Shown: piece by piece, positions 1 to 5,598 of the stretch
How the letters are laid out: each line of letters starts with the position of its first letter
How positions within the stretch are numbered: the stretch's first letter is position 1
Assembly (NCBI GenBank): GCA_018400355.1
Contig: JAGYMV010000039.1
Span: 1-6,763 of the forward strand
Length of the DNA stretch: 6,763 nt
Reading direction: 5' to 3'
From: Wenzhouxiangella sp.
GTDB lineage: Bacteria; Pseudomonadota; Gammaproteobacteria; Xanthomonadales; Wenzhouxiangellaceae
The notes under the pieces: model-generated
Database searches by the model: none
Told to the model about the DNA's origin: nothing
What the model saw: only the letters and a program-made list of their open reading frames with translations
Program-made: the position numbers and the translations under genes

Positions 1-68
1 TCGCGGAAGCACTTTGCGATTTGGTAGTAGCGGTCAAAACCCGCCACCATCACTTGGTCTTCAAACAA
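1..68 (-). pseudogene. aspS: Aspartyl-tRNA synthetase fragment (5'-truncated or chimeric contig edge)
   Basis: Read on the minus strand, bases 50 down to 3 give MVAGFDRYYQIAKCFR. This is the class II motif 2 region of bacterial aspartyl-tRNA synthetase, which charges tRNA-Asp and normally continues RDEDLRADRQ beyond this edge. Upstream, LF (68–63) matches the LFKQ of the family with correct spacing, but the intervening residues (EDQV) fit poorly. The preceding residues read WLG rather than the conserved SPQ of the aspartate pocket, so homology seems to stop near 50–68. The frame closes at a TGA at 116–114, leaving no space for the roughly 200-residue N-terminal part, which includes the anticodon-binding domain. 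As it stands the gene cannot be functional. It is either a remnant left by a rearrangement or a chimeric join at a contig end. The family call rests on a short but very characteristic peptide. Confidence 0.6.
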
Positions 69-90
69 GCCGAGCCAAAAGCCCTCAGCC

Positions 91-906
91 ATCCCGTATA
101 TCAAGTTCAGTGCTCAGGGCAACGATTTTGTGGTCGTTGATGACCAAGACTTGAGCAGCGAGGATGACCTAAGAAACATCCCCCAATGGGCGGATCGCTC
201 GTCTGGTGTGGGCTTTGATCAATTGCTGTTACTGCACCCCACGGCCTCACCCAAAGCCTTCGATGTGAGCATCTACAATGCCGATGGCTCCAAAGCCGAA
301 CAATGCGGCAATGGCATGCGCGCCTTGGCCTTTCACCTCATGCACCGCCACCCCAGTCTGGAGATCCACCAGCTCACGCTACACCCGCCGGCTGGTCGGG
401 TGCGCATTCAAAAAGCACATTTATTGGATACAGACAAACAAGCCATGGTGTCTGTCTCACTTCCTGGACCCGTTGACATTAAAACCTGGCCGGCCGCGCC
501 GTTGGCGCCAGCGACTCATGTGGTTCGGCTCTCCATGGGCAATCCACACCTGATCTTGGTTTGGCCGGAGATCCCCAGCGAAAAAGACTGTCTCGAAGTG
601 GGCGGGAGGCTTCAAACCCACCCAGACTTCCCCGGCGGCATCAATGTGAGTCTCGCTCATGTCAGCGAATCGGGTGTGTTTTTGCGCGTTTATGAGCGCG
701 GTGTGGGTCCCACATTGGCCTGTGGCAGTGGCGCTTGCGCGACCATGGCCGCACTGACCACCTTGGGCCTCAATACCACCAGCAGCACCGTCCATCAGCC
801 CGGTGGCCCGCTTGTGATACATTGGCAAGCCACACCTGATTCAGACAATGCGATTGAATTGGCCGGCACGGTTGACTGGATCGACCAAGGCCACTTGGCG
901 CTTTAA
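91..906 (+). CDS. dapF: Diaminopimelate epimerase (start codon uncertain)
   Basis: DapF is a cytoplasmic, cofactor-independent epimerase. It converts LL- to meso-diaminopimelate, the precursor of lysine and the peptidoglycan cross-link residue. The family marks are clear: GNDFVVVDD at the N-terminus, GVGFDQLL, YNADGSKAEQCGNG with the first catalytic Cys (codon 304–306), SMGNPH, YERGVGPTLACGSGACA with the second catalytic Cys (codon 721–723), and a C-terminal PGG segment. The open frame begins after TAG TAG (25–30). No ATG, GTG or TTG precedes the conserved YIKFSAQGNDF; the first, a GTG at 130, lies inside the domain and would remove it. An ATC at 91 would give 271 aa, close to E. coli's 274, with catalytic Cys at 72 and 211. 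No Shine-Dalgarno is visible before it. The true start may have been lost at the junction with the aspS fragment. Identity is secure; the 5' end is not. Confidence 0.9.
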   Translation: MPYIKFSAQGNDFVVVDDQDLSSEDDLRNIPQWADRSSGVGFDQLLLLHPTASPKAFDVSIYNADGSKAEQCGNGMRALAFHLMHRHPSLEIHQLTLHPPAGRVRIQKAHLLDTDKQAMVSVSLPGPVDIKTWPAAPLAPATHVVRLSMGNPHLILVWPEIPSEKDCLEVGGRLQTHPDFPGGINVSLAHVSESGVFLRVYERGVGPTLACGSGACATMAALTTLGLNTTSSTVHQPGGPLVIHWQATPDSDNAIELAGTVDWIDQGHLAL

Positions 907-943
907 TATCCCCTGATTGATGTGGAACGTATAACCCAAAACC

Positions 944-1624
944 ATGAACAAACCTGAAACAGATTTAACTGAGCAAGACATCCTCTCTTGGTTCAAAGCC
1001 CACCCCGATGCATGGCAGAACATGCCTGAACTGCGGGCGGTGATCGAAAACCCCGAGCGTGGGATTCGGGATGATGGCGCAACCTCCTTGGCAGACTTTC
1101 AGATCCGGCGTTTGAGAAAAGAAAATGCCAAACTGCAAACCCAGCTCGAGTCTTTGCTCTCGATCGCTCAAACCAATGAGCAATTGATGCGGCGACTACA
1201 CAGCGTGAGCTTGGAGTGGGCATGCACCCCTTCTTTTGATGAGTTTGTTCGACAATTTAAACATCGCCTCCAAGAAGAGTTTGGTGCCGATGCGGTGTGC
1301 CTGCATCTTGAGGCCATGCCCCCTGATCTGACTGGGCATAAAGACATGGTGGCGCTTGATACACAAGCCCTTAATTGGCTGGATGGCCATCCACCCCAGC
1401 ACGCTCAATGCGGGCGCTTCACTCAATCGAAGCTCAACCAACTATTTCCAACATCCCAAGCAAAGATTCAATCGGCTGCGGTGGTTGCTCTAGAGACCGG
1501 TGGATGGCTGGCCATTGGCTCTGAAGATGAAGCGAAGTTTCAGCCCGACATGGGCACCGTGTTTCTTGAGTTACTCGCCAATACCATTTGCCACCGTCTG
1601 GCCCAAATCGCCGACGACTTATAA
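944..1624 (+). CDS. DUF484 family protein (GAF-like)
   Basis: This 226-aa soluble protein belongs to the DUF484 family, whose members are habitually encoded between dapF and xerC in proteobacteria and have no settled function. Residues 10–50 carry the N-terminal signature (DILSWFKAHPDAWQNMPEL, then NPERG and a SLADFQ that matches the family SLVERQ). A heptad-like charged helix follows at about 52–85 (RRLRKENAKLQTQLESLL), probably a coiled coil. Residues ~95–226 resemble a GAF fold, ending in the typical GWLAIGS…FQPDMGTVFLELLA stretch. There is no signal peptide or membrane segment. The ATG at 944 lies 37 nt after the dapF stop and has no strong Shine-Dalgarno. The gene is 16 nt upstream of the proposed xerC start, so the two are very likely co-transcribed. 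A link to XerC or to cell-envelope sensing is only a guess from context. Confidence 0.85.
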   Translation: MNKPETDLTEQDILSWFKAHPDAWQNMPELRAVIENPERGIRDDGATSLADFQIRRLRKENAKLQTQLESLLSIAQTNEQLMRRLHSVSLEWACTPSFDEFVRQFKHRLQEEFGADAVCLHLEAMPPDLTGHKDMVALDTQALNWLDGHPPQHAQCGRFTQSKLNQLFPTSQAKIQSAAVVALETGGWLAIGSEDEAKFQPDMGTVFLELLANTICHRLAQIADDL

Positions 1625-1626
1625 GC

Positions 1627-1632
1627 GAAGAG
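1627..1632 (+). promoter_or_regulatory. Shine-Dalgarno supporting the TTG start of xerC
   Basis: GAAGAG lies 8 nt before TTG 1641, just after the DUF484 stop (1622–1624). It favours the TTG start over the much longer frame reaching back to 1500, which would overlap the DUF484 gene by more than 120 nt and add 47 residues with no family resemblance. Confidence 0.55.
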
Positions 1633-1640
1633 CATTCAGT

Positions 1641-2534
1641 TTGAGCGAGCTCACCCTTCATCAAGCCATCACCCAATTCTTAGAACGCTTAGCCCAAGAG
1701 AATGCGCTTGGGCCAGCAACCCAGCAGGCTTATGAAAGAGACCTCAAGGCGTTGGCGCAATGGTGCGATAAGCAAAACATTGCCCACATCCAACAAATTG
1801 ACACGCATGCGATCCGAGGCTTTGCGGCCTCCGAACATCGCCGTGGCTTGAGCCCCCGCTCCATCCAGCGGCGCCTCTCTGGGATTCGTCGATTTTTTAA
1901 GACCCTGCGTCAACAAGGGGCACTCAAAGCCGACCCCACAGAAGGCGTGAAAGCGCCCAAAGTCAAACGCAAATTGCCCGAGACTTTGGACATTGACCAA
2001 GTGTTGGCACTATTGAATATCCCCACCGACACACCCATTGCTGTGCGTGATCGGGCCATGCTGGAGCTGTTTTATGCCAGTGGGCTGCGTGTGAGTGAAC
2101 TGAGGGCTTTGGCATGGCGCGATTTGGATGTGGCCGAGGGACTGGTGAAAGTCTTGGGGAAAGGCCAAAAAGAGCGCTTGGTGCCCGTTGGACGCCATGC
2201 ACTCGCTGCATTGGGTGACTGGCGCAAACACCAACCCGTGGGCACAGAGCATTTATTCACCAACCCAGCGGGTCGACAATTGAGCGTCCGTGCCCTCCAA
2301 AAACGGGTGGCTTATTGGTCTCAGCACCAAGGGCTTGACCAACGTGTGCACCCGCACCAATTAAGACACTCGTTTGCATCCCACATTTTGCAATCCTCAG
2401 GCGATTTAAGAGCGGTGCAGGAGCTTCTTGGGCACGCCAATTTATCCACCACTCAAATTTACACCCATCTGGACTACCAGCATTTGGCCAAGATCTATGA
2501 TGAAACCCATCCCCGAGCCAAAAAACCCAAGTAA
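1641..2534 (+). CDS. xerC: Tyrosine recombinase XerC
   Basis: XerC works with XerD at the dif site to resolve chromosome dimers before cell division, under FtsK control. With the TTG start at 1641 the protein is 297 aa, against 298 in E. coli. Residues 1–~105 form the N-terminal SAM-like core-binding domain (TQQAYERDL, LSPRSIQRRLSGIRRFF). Residues ~110–297 form the catalytic domain, with all expected active-site residues visible: Arg150 (ASGLRVSEL), Lys174 (GKGQKERLVP), His239 and Arg242 (HPHQLRHSFASH), His265 (LLGHANLSTT) and nucleophile Tyr274 (QIYTHLDY). Spacing matches E. coli XerC Arg148/Lys172/His240/Arg243/His266/Tyr275. XerC is preferred over XerD or an integrase because of the dapF–DUF484 neighbours and chromosomal context. 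It is the last gene of the left cluster; 343 bp without a clear gene follow. Confidence 0.95.
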   Translation: MSELTLHQAITQFLERLAQENALGPATQQAYERDLKALAQWCDKQNIAHIQQIDTHAIRGFAASEHRRGLSPRSIQRRLSGIRRFFKTLRQQGALKADPTEGVKAPKVKRKLPETLDIDQVLALLNIPTDTPIAVRDRAMLELFYASGLRVSELRALAWRDLDVAEGLVKVLGKGQKERLVPVGRHALAALGDWRKHQPVGTEHLFTNPAGRQLSVRALQKRVAYWSQHQGLDQRVHPHQLRHSFASHILQSSGDLRAVQELLGHANLSTTQIYTHLDYQHLAKIYDETHPRAKKPK

Positions 2535-2738
2535 AACGCTTACAATAGACCCAGATTGGCGCTGCGAGCTCTCCGAGTGGGCAAAACAACCCCTGCGCTG
2601 ATTTAAACGCTTTGCCACGCCCCAACCCAGAAGGGCATCAACGGTCAATTGGGCACCTGGTTTGGGACGCATGGATTTGGAGTCAGCCACCCTGCATGGC
2701 GCGACTGGGGGCCATCACAAAGACTTGGTCTGTTGAGC

Positions 2739-2764
2739 GATGCAAATCCGATCACGGTTGCATC
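2739..2764 (+). repeat. Inverted repeat GATGCAA / TTGCATC
   Basis: GATGCAA (2739–2745) is perfectly complementary to TTGCATC (2758–2764), giving a 7-bp stem with a 12-nt loop. The same left arm can pair equally well with a second TTGCATC at 2775–2781, with a 29-nt loop. The second arm overlaps the proposed −35 of the hslV heat-shock promoter, so the element could be an operator or a local DNA structure. The function is not known. Confidence 0.45.
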
Positions 2765-2783
2765 AGAATCATGGTTGCATCAG
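2751..2783 (+). repeat. Two-copy tandem repeat, 17-bp period
   Basis: ATCACGGTTGCATCAG (2751–2766) recurs as ATCATGGTTGCATCAG (2768–2783), 15 of 16 bases identical, with one base between the copies. The core GGTTGCATCAG is exact. The 17-bp period is not a multiple of three, so it does not reflect a protein repeat. The second copy contributes the GTTGCA taken as the −35 of the hslV promoter. Confidence 0.7.
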
Positions 2784-2802
2784 CCGTTGACTGGCCCCAT
2801 AT
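2774..2802 (+). promoter_or_regulatory. Candidate sigma-32 heat-shock promoter for hslVU
   Basis: CCCCATAT (2795–2802) closely matches the sigma-32 −10 consensus CCCCATNT. GTTGCA (2774–2779), 15 nt upstream, is a fair match to the −35 CTTGAA. Transcription would start around 2809–2811, leaving a leader of about 70 nt before the hslV ATG. hslVU is a classical sigma-32 operon in E. coli, which supports the reading. The −35 is imperfect, so this is a motif-based prediction. Confidence 0.55.
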
Positions 2803-2865
2803 TGAGCGTATCGCTCGGGCTTTGTGGTCGGCACGGCAAGGCAACACACACCATCGAAGGGTTTT

Positions 2866-2870
2866 AAAGG
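2866..2870 (+). promoter_or_regulatory. Shine-Dalgarno of hslV
   Basis: AAAGG lies 7 nt before ATG 2878. It supports that ATG over in-frame upstream codons back to 2824, which would add 18 residues foreign to the family and block exposure of the catalytic threonine. Confidence 0.7.
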
Positions 2871-2877
2871 CAAACAC

Positions 2878-3420
2878 ATGGAACAGTTTCACGGCACCAC
2901 CATTGTTTCTGTCAGACGCGGTAACCAAGTTGTGGTCGCCGGTGATGGGCAGGTGACTTTCGGCGACACCGTCATGAAAGCGCATGCCCGCAAGGTCAGA
3001 AAGCTTTATCACAACCAGGTCATGGGTGGCTTTGCAGGCGCCACTGCCGATGCATTTACGTTATTCGAACGCTTTGAAACCAAACTCGAAATGCACTCCG
3101 GTCACCTCACGCGTGCCGCGGTGGAATTGGCCAAGGACTGGCGCACCGACCGCCTATTGCGACGACTCGAAGCTTTGTTGGTGGTCGCCGATAAAACCGC
3201 TTCGTTGATCATCTCGGGCAACGGCGATGTCATCGAACCAGAAAATAGCCTGATTGCCATTGGATCGGGTGGGCCCTACGCACAAGCAGCGGCGAGTGCG
3301 TTGTTGAACCACACCGAGCTCGATGCCAGAACCATTTGCGAGCAAGCTTTGTCTACTGCAGCAGACATCTGCATCTACACCAACCACAATTTCACCATTG
3401 AAACCCTGGAAATCGATTGA
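2878..3420 (+). CDS. hslV: ATP-dependent protease subunit HslV (ClpQ)
   Basis: HslV is the proteolytic core of HslVU. Two stacked hexamers of this threonine (NTN) hydrolase degrade unfolded and regulatory proteins fed in by the HslU ATPase in the cytoplasm. The 180-aa product begins MEQFHG and then TTIVSVRRG. Thr7 is the expected catalytic N-terminal threonine after loss of the six-residue leader (E. coli removes only Met). Other proteasome-beta-like marks are Asp23 in GDGQVT (mature Asp17), Lys34 and Lys39 in VMKAHARKVR (mature Lys28 and Lys33), GGFAGATAD, and the IAIGSGGPYAQAAASAL stretch. Length matches the family. It stops 4 nt before hslU, the usual pairing, and follows a predicted sigma-32 promoter. 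Confidence 0.97.
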   Translation: MEQFHGTTIVSVRRGNQVVVAGDGQVTFGDTVMKAHARKVRKLYHNQVMGGFAGATADAFTLFERFETKLEMHSGHLTRAAVELAKDWRTDRLLRRLEALLVVADKTASLIISGNGDVIEPENSLIAIGSGGPYAQAAASALLNHTELDARTICEQALSTAADICIYTNHNFTIETLEID

Positions 3421-3424
3421 GTCT

Positions 3425-4765
3425 ATGTCCAACCTAACCCCCAAAGAGATTGTTCAAGCCCTTGATCAACACATTGTTGGACAAGACAGCGCAAAGCGAG
3501 CGGTCGCTGTTGCCCTGCGAAATCGTTGGCGGCGCATGCAGGTGGGCGATGAGCTACAAAGTGAGATCACACCCAAAAATATCTTAATGATTGGTCCAAC
3601 TGGGGTTGGCAAGACAGAGATCGCTCGTCGCTTGGCAGCGCTCGCTCAATCCCCGTTTATCAAAGTAGAGGCCACCAAATTCACCGAGGTGGGCTATGTT
3701 GGCAAAGACGTGGAGTCCATCATTCGAGATTTGGTGGAGACCTCCGTCAAAATGGCCAAAGAAGAGGCCATGGCGGGCGTCCGAGCCAAAGCAGAAGATG
3801 CCGCCATTGAGCGCATCGTTGAAATCATGTTGCCCAAACGCCAAAGCAGCGGCTTTGCCAATGCGCCCGAAGAAACGAATGACCGAAGCGATGAGACTCG
3901 GCGGAAGTTGTTGGAGCGGCTACTCAATGGTGACTTCAATGACAAAGAAATTGAGCTGGATCTCAAAATGAATCTGGGTGTTGAGATCATGGCACCACCG
4001 GGCATGGAAGAAATGACCGGGCAACTCCAGCAAATGTTTTCGAGCCTGTCTGGACAAAAAAAACAAAAACGCAAACTCAAAATCAAAGATGCCATCCCTG
4101 TCTTGATTGAAGAAGAAGCCAGTCGCCTGATCAATGAAGAAGAGGTCAAGCAAACCGCCTTGACGATGGCGGAGCAAAACGGCATTGTGTTTATCGATGA
4201 AATCGACAAAGTGGCCAGGCGCTCAGAGGGTGCCAGCAGCGGGGAAGTGTCGAGAGAAGGTGTTCAGCGCGATCTGTTGCCACTGGTCGAAGGCTGCACC
4301 GTCAACACCCGATACGGATCCATCAACACCGATCACATCTTGTTTATTGCATCGGGTGCCTTTCATGTCTCAAAGCCATCCGACCTGGTGCCAGAACTCC
4401 AAGGTCGACTGCCCATCCGTGTTGAGTTACAAGCCTTAAAAGTCGATGACTTTAAAAGAATTTTGACCGAGCCCAATGCCTCTTTGACCACGCAATATGA
4501 GGCCCTTCTTGGGACCGAAGGCATTACCATCCAGTTTGATGAGGACGCCATCACACGAATTGCCGAGATTGCATTTGCTGTGAATGAGGCAACAGAAAAC
4601 ATTGGGGCCAGACGCCTCCACACCTTACTTGAGCGGCTGCTAGAAGACATTTCATTTCAAGCACCTGATCTGGGCGAGAAGACCTTGACCATCGATGCCA
4701 CCTATGTGGATGAGCATCTGAAAGAGCTTTCAGAAAACGAAGACTTAAGTCGGTATATCCTGTGA
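3425..4765 (+). CDS. hslU: HslU (ClpY) AAA+ ATPase of the HslVU protease
   Basis: HslU is the hexameric unfoldase that recognises, unfolds and threads substrates into HslV. From ATG 3425 it is 446 aa (E. coli 443) and begins MSNLTPKEIVQALDQHIVGQ, the family opening. Walker A GPTGVGKT is at 57–64 and the pore loop GYVG at 90–93, exactly the E. coli position. The inserted I-domain spans roughly 105–235 and is rich in charged residues. Walker B IVFIDE is at 254–259, sensor 1 lies in HILFIASGAFH, and the sensor 2 arginine is in NIGARRLHTLLERLLEDI. The C-terminus ends EDLSRYIL, the tail that docks between HslV subunits and activates it (DLSRFIL in E. coli). The frame open back to 3323 overlaps hslV and is spurious. 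Translation is probably coupled to hslV. The stop lies 2 nt before the mlaF ATG. Confidence 0.97.
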   Translation: MSNLTPKEIVQALDQHIVGQDSAKRAVAVALRNRWRRMQVGDELQSEITPKNILMIGPTGVGKTEIARRLAALAQSPFIKVEATKFTEVGYVGKDVESIIRDLVETSVKMAKEEAMAGVRAKAEDAAIERIVEIMLPKRQSSGFANAPEETNDRSDETRRKLLERLLNGDFNDKEIELDLKMNLGVEIMAPPGMEEMTGQLQQMFSSLSGQKKQKRKLKIKDAIPVLIEEEASRLINEEEVKQTALTMAEQNGIVFIDEIDKVARRSEGASSGEVSREGVQRDLLPLVEGCTVNTRYGSINTDHILFIASGAFHVSKPSDLVPELQGRLPIRVELQALKVDDFKRILTEPNASLTTQYEALLGTEGITIQFDEDAITRIAEIAFAVNEATENIGARRLHTLLERLLEDISFQAPDLGEKTLTIDATYVDEHLKELSENEDLSRYIL

Positions 4766-4767
4766 CC

Positions 4768-5598
4768 ATGACCGAGCCCACCCAAACAGACCAGCCCGCC
4801 ATTGAGTTTGAAGACCTCACGCTCATCTTGGGTGGTCGGACCATTCTAGACGGACTCAATTTGTCCATCCCTCAAGGCCAGGTCACCGCACTCATGGGCC
4901 CAAGTGGTGCTGGAAAAACCACGCTACTGAAACTCATCACCGGCCAACTCAAGCCCGACAAAGGCCGCGTGGTGGTCAATGGCGTCGTGGTCAATGAGCT
5001 CAATTCAAAGGCGCTCAACCAATTCCGCAAAAATGTGGGTGTGTTGCTGCAAAATGGGGCCTTATTCACTGATCTGACGGTGTTCGACAACATCGCCCTG
5101 CCGCTGCGCGAACACACCGATCTGGACGAGAGCCTAATCCGGCGAGTGGTGTTGCTCAAACTACATACCGTTGGGCTCAGGGGGGCTGCCAAGCTCTATC
5201 CTCGCGAGTTGTCTGGGGGCATGAACCGCCGCATTGCCATGGCCCGCGCGATGGCGCTGGATCCTGGCCTGATGTTGTATGACGAGCCCTTCGCTGGCTT
5301 GGATCCAATTTCGATGGGTATATCGCTTCGACTGATCCGACAAGTCAATGAGGCGCTTGGGATGACGAGCATCGTGGTCACCCACGATGTGCATGAGGTC
5401 ACCAAATTGGCGCATTTGGCCTGCATCATTGCCAATGGACACCTCATCGCGTCGGCCTCACCGCATGATTTGGCCGAGAGCGAAGAGCCATTGGTTCGCC
5501 AGTTCATGCAGGGGCTACCCGATGGACCCGTTGCTTTTCATTATCCAGCCAAGAGCCTGTCGGATGATCTCTTGGGCCAAGGAGAACAACATGCTTAG
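4768..5598 (+). CDS. mlaF: Phospholipid ABC transporter ATP-binding protein MlaF
   Basis: MlaF is the cytoplasmic ATPase of the inner-membrane MlaFEDB complex, which moves phospholipids between membranes and keeps the outer leaflet free of misplaced phospholipid. With ATG 4768 it is 276 aa. Visible motifs are Walker A GPSGAGKT (44–51), the Q-loop in GVLLQNGALFTDLTVFDN, ABC signature LSGGM (148–152) followed by NRRIAMARAMAL, Walker B LMLYDE with Asp172/Glu173, and switch His206 (THDVHE). DEPFAGLDPISMG and the C-terminal VRQFMQGLPDGPVAFHYPA closely resemble E. coli MlaF and separate it from generic ABC ATPases. A GTG at 4762 overlapping the hslU stop is an alternative start that adds two residues. 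No strong Shine-Dalgarno is present, so translation is probably coupled to hslU. Its 3' end overlaps mlaE by 8 nt. Confidence 0.95.
   Translation: MTEPTQTDQPAIEFEDLTLILGGRTILDGLNLSIPQGQVTALMGPSGAGKTTLLKLITGQLKPDKGRVVVNGVVVNELNSKALNQFRKNVGVLLQNGALFTDLTVFDNIALPLREHTDLDESLIRRVVLLKLHTVGLRGAAKLYPRELSGGMNRRIAMARAMALDPGLMLYDEPFAGLDPISMGISLRLIRQVNEALGMTSIVVTHDVHEVTKLAHLACIIANGHLIASASPHDLAESEEPLVRQFMQGLPDGPVAFHYPAKSLSDDLLGQGEQHA
5579..5584 (+). promoter_or_regulatory. Shine-Dalgarno of mlaE inside mlaF
   Basis: AAGGAG, 6 nt before ATG 5591, is the strongest ribosome binding site in the window. It lies within the last codons of mlaF and fixes the mlaE start, against the frame running back to 5387 inside mlaF. 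Confidence 0.8.

Larger units (their letters stand above)
2535..2877 (+). other. Long intergenic region between xerC and hslV
   Basis: These 343 bp hold no recognisable protein or RNA gene. A TACAAT (2541–2546) right after the xerC stop resembles a sigma-70 −10 box, but no −35 is seen at the right distance. Several frames are open by chance; the longest reaching hslV (TTG 2649 to TAA 2867) matches nothing known. The 3' third contains the direct repeat, hairpin and heat-shock promoter listed separately. No clear Rho-independent terminator (GC stem plus T run) was found after xerC. A small RNA cannot be excluded, but no known family was recognised. Confidence 0.6.

Noticed and set aside
1500..1640. 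Upstream extension of the xerC frame to an ATG at 1500
   Set aside because: It overlaps the well-supported DUF484 gene by about 125 nt, and the extra 47 residues do not resemble XerC.
2541..2546. TACAAT as the −10 of a sigma-70 promoter after xerC
   Set aside because: No acceptable −35 lies 16–18 bp upstream, so it is mentioned but not called as a promoter.
2739..2764. Possible T-arm of a tRNA or a cobalamin-riboswitch-like box (GATGCAAATCC)
   Set aside because: No cloverleaf, acceptor stem or other riboswitch elements surround it; the similarity is limited to a few bases.
2649..2867. Possible 72-aa protein upstream of hslV
   Set aside because: It has a TTG start with only a distant AAGGG, no family resemblance, and overlaps the repeat and heat-shock promoter; kept only as a low-interest observation.
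3694..4209. 171-codon minus-strand open frame inside hslU
   Set aside because: The serine- and leucine-rich translation is the typical antisense shadow of an acidic, lysine/glutamate-rich gene; hslU has all family motifs through this span.
5387..5590. Extension of the mlaE frame back into mlaF
   Set aside because: It would overlap mlaF by over 200 nt; the strong AAGGAG at 5579–5584 and family alignment point to ATG 5591.
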